Assembly: GCA_049670505.1 (NCBI GenBank)
Contig: JBATTK010000024.1
Span: forward strand, 58,984 to 122,983
Length of the DNA stretch: 64,000 nucleotides
From: JBATTK01 sp049670505
Lineage (GTDB): Bacteria; Bacteroidota; Bacteroidia; Flavobacteriales; Flavobacteriaceae
Reading direction: 5' to 3'
Shown: positions 25,150 to 33,180 of the stretch, one piece after another
Layout of the letters: each line of letters starts with the position of its first letter
Position numbering within the stretch: position 1 is the stretch's first letter
Position numbers and translations under genes: made by a program
The notes under the pieces: model-generated
What the model was told of the DNA's origin: nothing
The model's database searches: none
The model's input: the letters and a program-made list of their open reading frames with translations, nothing else

Positions 25150-26061
25150 TTATTTTTTATCCATCAACTCTTTTTGTAATTCTTTAGTTGTTTTTGAGCT
25201 TCCGTCATGACTCCCGCCTGGGCGATAAAAGACATACTTTAAGCGCGTTTTGAAATCCAGATTTTTTTTGATTAAAAAAAAATCTCTGTAAATAGAAATC
25301 CATTCGTGGAAAATACTATTCAAGAGCCCTTTATTTTCCAAGTTTTCAGTTAGCCCGTAGTTAATTTCTTCATATTTTTCGAAGGTTTCTTCTGCTTGAA
25401 ACGTACCGAATATTTTATCCCAAATAATTAAGACCATTCCTAAGTTTTTATCTAAATACTTGGTGTTTGAAGCATGATGAACCCTATGGTGGGATGGTGT
25501 GACAAATAGTTCTCCCCATACACCTAAACTACATTTTATAAAATTAGTATGGCATAAAGTCCCATAAATTTGATTTAATGCGTAGGCAAACATAATATGT
25601 AAAGGAGCTATCCCCACAGCGGCCATGGGGATAAAAAACAAATATCTATAAAAAGGCTGAAAAACAGGTGAGCGAAATCCTGTTGTTAAATTAAAGTATT
25701 CAGAATTATGATGAGTTACATGAACTGCCCAAAAAAAACGGGAATTATGATCCACATAATGGTGTATGTAGTACAAGAAATCTTGAAAAACAAAAACAAA
25801 AATCCAATACAACCAATTTTGATTTTCCCAGGTAACGAGTTGATATTGATAGAAAATGCCTAGTACAAAGAATGAAATAAATTTCATTATTAAATCAAGC
25901 CCAATATTCAGTAAAGCAAAATAAACGTTTGTAATGGTGTCTTTAATTGCATAATTTTTCATGTTTGTAAAGAAACTTACAACAATTTCAAATACTATAA
26001 TGGCTGCAAAAAAAGGGGTGCTCCACGCGTATAATACTTCTTGATTTAGTAAACTATCCAT
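25150..26061 (-). CDS. Sterol desaturase / fatty acid hydroxylase superfamily protein
   Basis: 303 aa integral membrane di-iron enzyme. The histidine boxes are present: HHYVDH near residue 100, HVTHH near residue 114, and HRVHHASNTKYLDKN near residue 195; four hydrophobic segments surround them. Members hydroxylate or desaturate lipids, carotenoids or alkylglycerols; the substrate is unknown. It lies 130 bp upstream of the BASS gene on the same strand and shares its AT-rich composition. Confidence 0.85.
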   Translation of the reverse strand: MDSLLNQEVLYAWSTPFFAAIIVFEIVVSFFTNMKNYAIKDTITNVYFALLNIGLDLIMKFISFFVLGIFYQYQLVTWENQNWLYWIFVFVFQDFLYYIHHYVDHNSRFFWAVHVTHHNSEYFNLTTGFRSPVFQPFYRYLFFIPMAAVGIAPLHIMFAYALNQIYGTLCHTNFIKCSLGVWGELFVTPSHHRVHHASNTKYLDKNLGMVLIIWDKIFGTFQAEETFEKYEEINYGLTENLENKGLLNSIFHEWISIYRDFFLIKKNLDFKTRLKYVFYRPGGSHDGSSKTTKELQKELMDKK

Positions 26062-26460
26062 ATTTTATTATATTAAAGCCTTGCCTATGAATAGGTCAGC
26101 ATAAGACACTAAGAATGATAACTCCATTACCGGGAAGCAATACTATTTCATATTAGGCAAATGTTTCAATGAAAAACTACCTTAGCCTAAGAGACTGTTT
26201 TGCAGGCACAAAAGTAGTATGGGCAACACCTTGAGGGGTATAACATTCCCGCCGAAAGAATAGAACATTTGCGACAGGATAATGGTACAAACCCGACGGG
26301 CTATAATATTTCCGACACATTCTGGCCAACCTCTTTTTTTGTTGAATTCGAAAGACGTATCGAATTGATTATATGGAAAGAAAACAAAAGCGCACATTTG
26401 ATGGGTAATGCCTTAAAAAGAATAGTAGAAACGTAATTACTCTAAAAATACTTGGCCACA
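26062..26460. other. Gap between the desaturase gene and the curli operon
   Basis: Nearly 400 bp with no convincing gene. It holds the upstream region of the desaturase gene and copy A of the curli-flanking repeat. A short minus-strand frame (26182-26397) has no recognisable features. Confidence 0.55.
26141..26370. repeat. Direct repeat flanking the curli operon, copy A
   Basis: About 225 bp related to 32960-33180, in the same orientation. Shared words include GAAAAACTACCTTAGC, AGTATGGG, GGTATAACATTCCCGCCGAA, GACAGGATA and TTTCCGACA. Copies differ by many substitutions and a 9-bp indel. One frame on the plus strand of this copy is open for about 65 codons (to 26434), but the same frame in the other copy is interrupted early, so I treat it as non-coding. 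Confidence 0.7.
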
Positions 26461-26502
26461 AAAGAAAAGACCTCTTCTCGCAAGTAAATTTTGAAGAGGC
26501 CT
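26461..26502 (-). terminator. Terminator at the end of the curli operon
   Basis: On the minus strand, stem AGGCCTCTTC / GAAGAGGTCT (one mismatch or wobble) with a 15-nt loop, followed by TTTTCTTT. It lies 23 bp after the last curli-operon gene. Confidence 0.72.
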
Positions 26503-26524
26503 CGTAAGAGATTGTTTTGATTTT

Positions 26525-28045
26525 TTATTCCCAGTTCGGCATGAAAGCATTGGTAAAAAGGCCTTCTCTTCTATTAGTAATATTTTTTGTTATTCTATAA
26601 ATTCTTCGCTCTGAGATACCATCGTTGGAAGTATTTGTAAAAATAATAGAACCATCATCGGGTGAATACTTGGCATCCAGATCATTAGTACCTACCTCTT
26701 TTTCAGTAGCTATCGCTGTAGTTATACTTGACGAAAGGTCGTATTCAAAAATACGCGAATCTAATTGACGATAGTCCGCATTTTCAACTTCAGATACATC
26801 CCTTGTAAAAAGAACTTTTGTACCATCCAAAGAGAAATCAATACCTCCAAGAGCTCCAACTTGCCCTGCGACAACTTCTTGTACGGTATTGGTGGCAAGG
26901 TTAACAACAATGATTCTGGCATTATAACCTGCACTGTCATTTGTCTTAAGAAGTATAAGATTGTTTGTTGGATTAACGGCCACTTCTGAAATAAATTCAC
27001 CGATCAATTCATAAATCATCTCGATACCTGAACCATCTTGATTGATTGCGTACAATTTATTGAAATTCGGAAAGTACAATTTAGCGCCATTTTCAGCCCA
27101 GGTGTATTCCAATTCGTCTTGTCTAAACCCTGCAAGTGATATTGTTGAAGTTACCTGTTTCATATCCGTTCCGTCGGCATTGATCATAAATAAATGGGTT
27201 TCTGCCCCAACAGATCTCAAAAAGGCGATTTTATTTACCGTGTTATTTTTAGCAGGACGATAACTATTTGAATTAGAACTTGTTAATTGTATTTCATTTT
27301 GATTTAGATCTTCATCGGCATCTCCTACCGGTTCAGATCCTGAAAATATAACGTTGTTCCCTGCTATATTTCTTACATATAAAAAGCGATTTGAAGTAGC
27401 ATCGTTGGTAGCAAAACTACCCAAAGCACTTTTTACAACTGAATTAACGCCGTCATCTGCGGAAATTTGCCAAAAATAATTTTTACCTATTTCCAAATTA
27501 TTGATTACCAAGGTGGTATCCCTTAAATCATCAAATGTTGTTATTTCATTAGTTGATCCATTTCTCAATTCAAGTGAATAGTTGATTTCATCATCATCAT
27601 TTACTGAAGACGACCACGCGAATTCGGCTTCAGAACCAATATTTTCAACGCCATCTTCAGGAAACAGTAGCAGAGGGGTCCGCGGTGCACTATTATTCAC
27701 CTGAACAGAATCAAGTTCAAAAACAATAGATACCGATTGACCCTCTATAATATTGGCGGGCTCAAAAGCGGTCTGAAAATCGGCTAATTCCGCTTGTAGG
27801 GAATATTCACCTACTTGAATGGTGTTTATTTCAAAATTGCCATCATCATCTGTAAAAACTGTGGTCGAAACAGGATTCGTAGTAACTTTCACATTAACCA
27901 AAGGAGTATTATCACCTTTGGCAACTACCTTACCCGTTAAAGTACCAAAGACATTCTCATCGACCGGTTCTTCGGAACAAGCCGACATCAAGAGTAATAA
28001 ACTAAATAGTGAGAAAAGATGCGGAATATATTTTTTCATTTTCAT
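26525..28045 (-). CDS. Lipoprotein with carboxypeptidase-regulatory, Fn3 and TolB-like propeller domains
   Basis: 506 aa. Lipobox LLLLMSACSEE puts lipidated Cys at residue 23. Next come a carboxypeptidase regulatory-like domain (about 34-105, GTLTGKVVAKGDNTPLVNVK), a fibronectin-III-like domain (about 120-212, AEFAWSSSVNDDDEINYSLE) and a TolB/PD40-like beta-propeller (about 215-506, HLFMINADGTDMKQVTS and KYSPDDGSIIFTNTS). It is the last gene of the curli operon, 64 bp after csgG. It probably sits on the outer membrane and could bind the secretion pore, fibre or cell-wall sugar; none of this is shown. A curli-linked role is inferred from position only. Confidence 0.78.
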   Translation of the reverse strand: MKMKKYIPHLFSLFSLLLLMSACSEEPVDENVFGTLTGKVVAKGDNTPLVNVKVTTNPVSTTVFTDDDGNFEINTIQVGEYSLQAELADFQTAFEPANIIEGQSVSIVFELDSVQVNNSAPRTPLLLFPEDGVENIGSEAEFAWSSSVNDDDEINYSLELRNGSTNEITTFDDLRDTTLVINNLEIGKNYFWQISADDGVNSVVKSALGSFATNDATSNRFLYVRNIAGNNVIFSGSEPVGDADEDLNQNEIQLTSSNSNSYRPAKNNTVNKIAFLRSVGAETHLFMINADGTDMKQVTSTISLAGFRQDELEYTWAENGAKLYFPNFNKLYAINQDGSGIEMIYELIGEFISEVAVNPTNNLILLKTNDSAGYNARIIVVNLATNTVQEVVAGQVGALGGIDFSLDGTKVLFTRDVSEVENADYRQLDSRIFEYDLSSSITTAIATEKEVGTNDLDAKYSPDDGSIIFTNTSNDGISERRIYRITKNITNRREGLFTNAFMPNWE

Positions 28046-28109
28046 TTTTTTAATTGTAGGGCAATCGTATTAGAGTTTTTGAACTTTTAAGCGTACCGTT
28101 TTTTTAGAT

Positions 28110-29507
28110 TCATTTTTTATTAAAATTTCGCGATCCGAATTTATACTTCAGCCCTAAACCGAAATTGTAATAAAAATCATCTCGATTACCGCTTATGATA
28201 CCATCAAGTTCATCGGAAAATGTAAAATTGCTTTCCGCAAAAACCCGTAGGTCTATTTTATCGGAAACCCGGTAATTTAGTCCAGCACCCAACTGTGCTT
28301 TAGGAGCGGTTATTTTTGTTGGTTTCGATTCGTCAATCGATCTAATATCGAAGATCATACCACCCCCACCATACACATAGGGGGACAGATGATCATAGGG
28401 TAATAGTTTTACTTCTAAATTCACTTGTGCGGATAGGTACTCTCTAGAAAACGCACTCCCACCCTCGAGGTTTACATAGTCCGCATTTACGGCTAAACCT
28501 AATTTTGGACTTAAGGTCCGCAGGTATCCGAAATTATAACCGGCGGCTACCGTTTTATTGCCCAGGTCACCATTTAATTGAGAAACTGTTCCACCTAACG
28601 TTATCGCATTAGTATATTTTTCAATTGTTTGTTCCCTATCATACAACAATTGTGATTCTTCAAATTCTTTTTGCGCGTAATAAGCTTCCATCAACTTTTT
28701 GTTCGTCAGACCTCCCTCTTTAGAAGTCCAAAGTCCTTCTTCTATTCCTTCGATAATAAGCGCCTGAACAGCCTTTTCAATGGCATCTTTCATGGCCAAT
28801 TGCACAGGCTCGTTTTTTGTAAAACCGGTCTCGGCCTCTAAAAGGCGTTGAAAACTAACATACCTGAACAAACTCGCATCTATCGATTGGGATAAAATGG
28901 TTTTAGAGACATATACGGTTTTTAAGATTTTACCATTACTGGTGGATACGGCTCTCAAATAGATAGAAATACGATCTTGGCGATATTTTGTAGAAGCACC
29001 AACACCAAAATAACGAGCACCTGCTCCGCCTGTAATAATATTGGTATCGTATGAAACTACCCCGCCTTCCAAAAGCATTCCTGCATATAACAATGGTGGC
29101 AATGAAGGTTGGGGCGCACCGTTTTTTTGGCTGAACTCCTCGCGTGTGGAGCGAATGATATTTCTTTCGTTCAATAAATTTCCAAGGTTTTCCCGCTCGA
29201 TCGGGGTAAACCATTTACTATCTTCCAATGCTTGAAGAAGCATGGTGGTAGCACCTTGTGAAACCGCGGTACTGAACGTACTACCTCCTTCCTGTGCCTT
29301 GTATTGCCCTGTCTGATCTTTGAAGTTATAAACGCCGACCACCAATTCCTTATAGGGTTCCGGCATATCCCGTAACACTTGTGTTTTGGAGGTCAGCTCT
29401 CCAATTCTTGCATCTTGCGGTGTATAGGGCTGATTAAAATAAGCTCCACATCTTGTTAAAACAATAGCAAAAATGAGTAGTACGGTTCTTAAAATTCTTT
29501 GGTGCAT
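28110..29507 (-). CDS. csgG: Curli secretion channel CsgG with C-terminal barrel-like extension
   Basis: 465 aa, against about 277 aa in E. coli. A lipobox (IVLTRCGAYFNQ, Cys20) precedes the CsgG core: KELVVGVYNFKDQTGQYKA, WFTPIERENLGNLLNERNII and a transmembrane-hairpin region around VSYDTNIITGGAGARYFGVG. From about residue 300 an extra region of roughly 160 residues resembles an outer-membrane beta-barrel: alternating strands such as LGLAVNADYVNLEGGSAFSR and LSPYVYGGGGMIFDI, ending FGLGLKYKFGS. CsgG forms the nonameric outer-membrane pore exporting curli subunits. It follows csgF by 11 bp. Confidence 0.9.
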   Translation of the reverse strand: MHQRILRTVLLIFAIVLTRCGAYFNQPYTPQDARIGELTSKTQVLRDMPEPYKELVVGVYNFKDQTGQYKAQEGGSTFSTAVSQGATTMLLQALEDSKWFTPIERENLGNLLNERNIIRSTREEFSQKNGAPQPSLPPLLYAGMLLEGGVVSYDTNIITGGAGARYFGVGASTKYRQDRISIYLRAVSTSNGKILKTVYVSKTILSQSIDASLFRYVSFQRLLEAETGFTKNEPVQLAMKDAIEKAVQALIIEGIEEGLWTSKEGGLTNKKLMEAYYAQKEFEESQLLYDREQTIEKYTNAITLGGTVSQLNGDLGNKTVAAGYNFGYLRTLSPKLGLAVNADYVNLEGGSAFSREYLSAQVNLEVKLLPYDHLSPYVYGGGGMIFDIRSIDESKPTKITAPKAQLGAGLNYRVSDKIDLRVFAESNFTFSDELDGIISGNRDDFYYNFGLGLKYKFGSRNFNKK

Positions 29508-29518
29508 GGATCGGTCAA

Positions 29519-29914
29519 TTAATTTGGAACGATTATTTGTGTCTGTTCACCAGTGGTAGTATCTAAAATATTAATGACAAGACCCGCTCCAGTTTCAAAT
29601 ATTTCGAGCGCCAAATCACCTACATTAAAAGTCCCTTCTTGCAGCTCATCACCTAGTTGCGAATCAAATACATTTCTTGATAAACTATTGAGCAATTGGT
29701 TGTTTAAATTTTCCTGAAAACGTTCAAGCTCCGTTCGATCGTCATCAACTACATTAGGATCCGCAAAAGAATTCTGCGCTTCGGCAGAACTTAACAACCA
29801 TTGATAGTTAAAGGTATTCCCTCCGAAAGCAGGATTAACCGGAGTATAAACCAATTGTTGTGCGCTACAATAGCCAGAAGCTATACATGCCAGAATAAGA
29901 ATGATTCTTTTCAT
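29519..29914 (-). CDS. csgF: Curli assembly protein CsgF
   Basis: 131 aa. A signal peptide (IILILACIASGYCSAQ) is followed by the CsgF signature QLVYTPVNPAFGGNTFNYQW immediately at the mature N-terminus, the segment that inserts into the CsgG pore in the known CsgG-CsgF complex. Then SAEAQNSF and a polar C-terminal part. It couples secretion to nucleation at the cell surface. Neighbours csgG and csgE are 11 and 10 bp away, clearly one operon. Confidence 0.92.
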   Translation of the reverse strand: MKRIILILACIASGYCSAQQLVYTPVNPAFGGNTFNYQWLLSSAEAQNSFADPNVVDDDRTELERFQENLNNQLLNSLSRNVFDSQLGDELQEGTFNVGDLALEIFETGAGLVINILDTTTGEQTQIIVPN

Positions 29915-29924
29915 TATTTTTAGT

Positions 29925-30692
29925 TTAATATCTTGTGATTTGTTCTTCGGTGTTTTTCAGGCGCTGGAAGTATGCATTCACTTTATATATAGATTGGTCG
30001 GCCATTGATTTCAAATATTGATTTCTCGGATTCACAAAAAATTGAACAACAACGGCATCTCCCACCAAAACATTGATCTGGGTATTATTACCAATTGCCA
30101 ATCGTTCTTCGATTTTAACAATTCTTTCCCCATTAATATTATTCGTCAAATAGGAAGAATAAAACATATCATAAAAATCATTACCTGCCTTGGTTTTGGT
30201 ATCTTGGATTACCATACCTCTCAAAACAAAACCATCTTCATTAGTGTTCTTGACATCTTCTTTAGAGGAAGGTTTTTTAAAGTTTTCAACCTGATCATCC
30301 TCTCCTTCAATACCATTTAAAACTTTTCTGTCTTTTCCTATTATTTTTTCATCCTGATAAATGAGCAATAGTATTATTGTTCGATCATCATTGGTAACAT
30401 TTATAATAGTGCTCGATAAATTTTTCTTGACACCTGGTGCTAATACAAAGCGACTCTCCTGATCGTTTTTATTTTTGTTTTTTGACTTTTTACCCGTTTT
30501 TATAACAGATAGTACATAGCGTAAACTTTTGCTTATTTCGGTCTTGTTGTGTGCTGAACCTGTTATCTGAACCATACTATTGTCTTGAATTTTAAGGTCT
30601 ATCGCAGCGGCAACATCTTTGTTATATAGCTGGGAAATTGCCAATAGCGGAAAACACAAAAAGCAAATAAAAAGATATGATGAAGGGTTCAT
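29925..30692 (-). CDS. csgE: CsgE-type curli chaperone with N-terminal CsgH-like domain
   Basis: 255 aa, about twice E. coli CsgE. After a signal peptide (1-20), residues about 28-124 form a beta-rich domain whose pattern (YVLSVIKTGKKSKNKNK, DQESRFVLAPGVKKNLSS, then TIILLLIYQDEKIIG) matches what I know of CsgH/CsgC-like immunoglobulin-fold inhibitors of curlin aggregation. A linker of about 30 polar residues leads to the CsgE domain at 154-250 (GFVLRGMVIQDTKTKAGNDF, then IVKIEERLAIGNNTQINVLV and GDAVVVQFFVNPRN). CsgE caps the CsgG pore and selects subunits. The CsgE part is firm; the CsgH relation is pattern-based. Confidence 0.85.
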   Translation of the reverse strand: MNPSSYLFICFLCFPLLAISQLYNKDVAAAIDLKIQDNSMVQITGSAHNKTEISKSLRYVLSVIKTGKKSKNKNKNDQESRFVLAPGVKKNLSSTIINVTNDDRTIILLLIYQDEKIIGKDRKVLNGIEGEDDQVENFKKPSSKEDVKNTNEDGFVLRGMVIQDTKTKAGNDFYDMFYSSYLTNNINGERIVKIEERLAIGNNTQINVLVGDAVVVQFFVNPRNQYLKSMADQSIYKVNAYFQRLKNTEEQITRY

Positions 30693-30709
30693 TTAGTGCA
30701 CTTTTGTAT

Positions 30710-31228
30710 TTAGTTGAAATTTCTGATGGTAATTGTTTTTGAACCACCTTGCTGATTCAATATCAACTTATCCGTCAATGAGTTGCTTCCAAAAATGACA
30801 ATCCCATGATCATTACCTTCTTGAATAATTTTGCGATCTAAACTCAAATTAGGTGTATTGCCATATTCAAGAAAGAGATTGTTGTTTCCGTTCTGCAGTA
30901 TATTGTGGGTGACTGTTTCTCCCGACAAATTGATTTTAGCTCGGTTGGCATACCCGGTTTGAACAAGGTTCACTTCTTTGTTTTTGCCATAAATACTGGC
31001 TGAGGCCTTATTATTAGACCCTATCTGCTGTATGAATATTGAATTCTCATCGGTCAATAAACTGTTCATCCGCACTGCCGAAACCGATTGAAGGGTTTCG
31101 AGGCCCAAATTGGAAACTAAAGTTGAAGACGATTTTTCCGTGTTCCCACTTTGCGCATAAGCTTGATAAAAGCCTATAAAAAGTAGGCTAAATAAGACGC
31201 TATATTTTTTGAATTTATCGGTATTCAT
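30710..31228 (-). CDS. csgB: Curlin-like minor subunit (CsgB-type)
   Basis: 172 aa. Signal peptide (YSVLFSLLFIGFYQAYAQ), then curlin-like repeats that are looser than in the neighbouring major subunit: IFIQQIGSNNKASASIYGKN, VNLVQTGYANRAKINLSG, NILQNGNNNLFLEYGN, KIIQEGNDHGIVIFGSN. Ends with a basic segment QQGGSKTITIRNFN, as in nucleators. In E. coli CsgB templates CsgA polymerisation at the surface. A terminator-like hairpin (31291-31330) lies between it and csgA, and csgE follows 17 bp later. Confidence 0.8.
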   Translation of the reverse strand: MNTDKFKKYSVLFSLLFIGFYQAYAQSGNTEKSSSTLVSNLGLETLQSVSAVRMNSLLTDENSIFIQQIGSNNKASASIYGKNKEVNLVQTGYANRAKINLSGETVTHNILQNGNNNLFLEYGNTPNLSLDRKIIQEGNDHGIVIFGSNSLTDKLILNQQGGSKTITIRNFN

Positions 31229-31290
31229 GATTTGTCCCTATTTATAATTGGATCTTGTTCAAAACGTAATCAGTAGACAGTAGGTATCTA

Positions 31291-31330
31291 TTTTTTAATG
31301 GGATGGTTTTAGGGCCATCCCATTAAAAAA
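31291..31330 (-). terminator. Long hairpin between the major curlin gene and csgB
   Basis: Perfect 16-bp stem TTTTTTAATGGGATGG / CCATCCCATTAAAAAA with an 8-nt loop. On the minus strand the stem ends in a T-run-like tail, so it should act as a terminator or attenuator directly after csgA, allowing much more csgA mRNA than csgB-G mRNA, or stabilising the csgA 3' end. Confidence 0.8.
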
Positions 31331-31346
31331 TCAAAACTTAAAGGAC

Positions 31347-32765
31347 TTAGTTCGACTGTGCAATGTTAGCTACGTTGTTCGAGCCCACTTGCATAACATC
31401 GCTAGAAAGGCCAAAACCTGTTTGACTTACTGTTGCCGTGTTTCCGTTACCATCCATTTGAGTCACATTACTAAAATGACCTTCACCATATTGCGATACG
31501 TCAACCGTGCCTCCGTTGCCCCATTGGTATACGTTACTGACATTAAGGAAACCATCTTGATATACGGTAGCCGTATTCCCATTACCTGATTGTTCTAGGA
31601 GACTTATATTCACGTCACCATATTGAGATACAGTAGCCGTATTCCCATTACCTGATTGATCTAGGGTATTAATATTAGCTAAACCATTTTGCGTTACTGT
31701 GGCGTTATTATTATTACCGGACTGATCTATAATACTAGCATTTGCACCAGTTTGAGTCACTGTAGCATAATTTCCATTACCGGACTGGTAAATATCACTA
31801 ATGTTTGTACCTGTTTGGTATACACTAGCATCATTGTTGTTGCCAGACTGATCTATAATACTGGCATTTACACCAGTTTGAGTCACCGTAGCATAATTTC
31901 CATTACCTGACTGGTTAAGAGCACTGGCATTCGTACCCGTTTGGTATACGATGGCACCATTGTTATTACCAGACTGATCTATAGCGCTAAGATTTATATC
32001 AGTTTGAGTCACCTCGGCAGAATTTCCATTACCATATTGATCGATTTCGCTAAGATTTCCACCAATACCAAAAAAAGCAGCACCATATTGGGTAACAGTA
32101 GCGTTGTTATTGTTACCATATTGGTTGATATAACTTTTATCTAAATCACCTTCTTGGCTTACGTTTGCAGTATTATAATTACCACTCTGATCGATATTAC
32201 TGTAAGCGTAATAGCCATTTTGAGAGGCAATGGCCGTATTGTAGTTTCCACTTTGATCAATGTAAATTTCGCCATATTCATTTGAACTCCCTTGTTCGGT
32301 ATCAGCGATATTATCATTACCTGATTGATTGATCTTAGTAAGATCATAAGAACCGGATTGATCAACTTCAGCGTAGTTTCTGTTACCGGTAACGGTCACA
32401 TCGGCCAAGTTCTCATAGGCGTCATAAAGCTGACGAATTTGAACATTGTTATCATTTGCCTTGTAAGCTGAGTCACGATTTCCAATTTTTATTAGACCTT
32501 CATTGCTTTCACCGTATTGATCAATCGATGCCTTATTTCTGTTACCGAGTATACTAATATCAGCGTTTTGATAACTACCATCTTGAGCAACATCGGCTTT
32601 ATTTAGGTCACCTTGTACCCAGACCGTTGAGGTGTGATCAACTCCCTTCTGCGTTACATCACTAGAATTACCTTTGCCATCTTGAGTTACTTCACTCGTA
32701 CTTTGGGCCATGGCAACAGAACCCATTGAAAGCGCAATTGCGCAAAACATTACTTTTTTAATCAT
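31347..32765 (-). CDS. csgA: Major curlin subunit (CsgA-type) with about 20 repeats
   Basis: 472 aa, roughly three times E. coli CsgA. Signal peptide MIKKVMFCAIALSMGSVAMA, then about 20 units of approximately 22 residues following the curlin pattern Q-x-G-x-x-N-x(10)-Q, for example IDQSGNNNDASVYQTGTNIS and LDQSGNGNTATVSQYGDVNI. Units from residue 250 onward are almost regular, earlier ones are more divergent. Such repeats stack as beta-strand-turn-strand rungs of an amyloid. It is the first gene of the operon; 31331-31346 links to a long hairpin. Internal DNA similarity between units makes it prone to repeat-number change. Confidence 0.92.
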   Translation of the reverse strand: MIKKVMFCAIALSMGSVAMAQSTSEVTQDGKGNSSDVTQKGVDHTSTVWVQGDLNKADVAQDGSYQNADISILGNRNKASIDQYGESNEGLIKIGNRDSAYKANDNNVQIRQLYDAYENLADVTVTGNRNYAEVDQSGSYDLTKINQSGNDNIADTEQGSSNEYGEIYIDQSGNYNTAIASQNGYYAYSNIDQSGNYNTANVSQEGDLDKSYINQYGNNNNATVTQYGAAFFGIGGNLSEIDQYGNGNSAEVTQTDINLSAIDQSGNNNGAIVYQTGTNASALNQSGNGNYATVTQTGVNASIIDQSGNNNDASVYQTGTNISDIYQSGNGNYATVTQTGANASIIDQSGNNNNATVTQNGLANINTLDQSGNGNTATVSQYGDVNISLLEQSGNGNTATVYQDGFLNVSNVYQWGNGGTVDVSQYGEGHFSNVTQMDGNGNTATVSQTGFGLSSDVMQVGSNNVANIAQSN

Positions 32766-32831
32766 AATTACTAAATTTAAAAGGTTAAAAATTTTGGATT
32801 TCCCGGTGCTATAAATATTTCGGACACATGA

Positions 32832-32847
32832 CCAACACCGGTATTGG
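32832..32847. promoter_or_regulatory. Near-palindrome CCAACACCGGTATTGG upstream of csgA
   Basis: Sixteen bp, symmetric except for one base pair, centred about 75 bp upstream of the csgA start codon. Likely a regulator site; the regulator is unknown. Confidence 0.45.
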
Positions 32848-32870
32848 AATGTCCACTTAAATTAAAAACT

Positions 32871-32882
32871 GCTGCTAGCAGC
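32871..32882. promoter_or_regulatory. Perfect palindrome GCTGCTAGCAGC upstream of csgA
   Basis: A perfect 12-bp palindrome about 110 bp upstream of the csgA start codon, in an otherwise AT-rich stretch. Candidate activator or repressor site. Confidence 0.45.
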
Positions 32883-32959
32883 ATATGGTAAAGATTAATA
32901 CATAAATAATATTAGATTGTCCGACACTTACCATGGGTGAAAATTTTGCTGTGATGCAT

Positions 32960-33180
32960 TACTATTTACATCAGGAAAAATGTTTTAATGAAAAACTACC
33001 TTAGCGTAATTTTGCAGGTACAAAAATAGTATGGGTAACACGTTAAGTGGTATAACATTCCCGCCGAATGAATGAACATTTCCGACAGGATAGTGGTACA
33101 AAACCGATAGACTGCAACGTTTCCGACATATCCGTACCATCTCATTTGTTTGTTAAATAACAAGGACTTATCGAGTTCTT
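32960..33180. repeat. Direct repeat flanking the curli operon, copy B
   Basis: Diverged copy of 26141-26370 in the same orientation, lying upstream of csgA while copy A lies beyond the end of the operon. It keeps the two CCGACA-type words about 41 bp apart, as in copy A. Confidence 0.7.

Noticed and set aside
26182..26434. Small genes within curli-flanking repeat copy A (either strand)
   Set aside because: The frames are not preserved in copy B and show no signal, domain or ribosome site.
31389..32365. Open frames on both strands inside the csgA gene, and a CRISPR-like look of its regularly spaced DNA repeats
   Set aside because: The repeats translate on the minus strand as regular curlin units after a signal peptide; spacing follows the protein repeat, there are no unique spacers, and the opposite frames are by-products of repetition.
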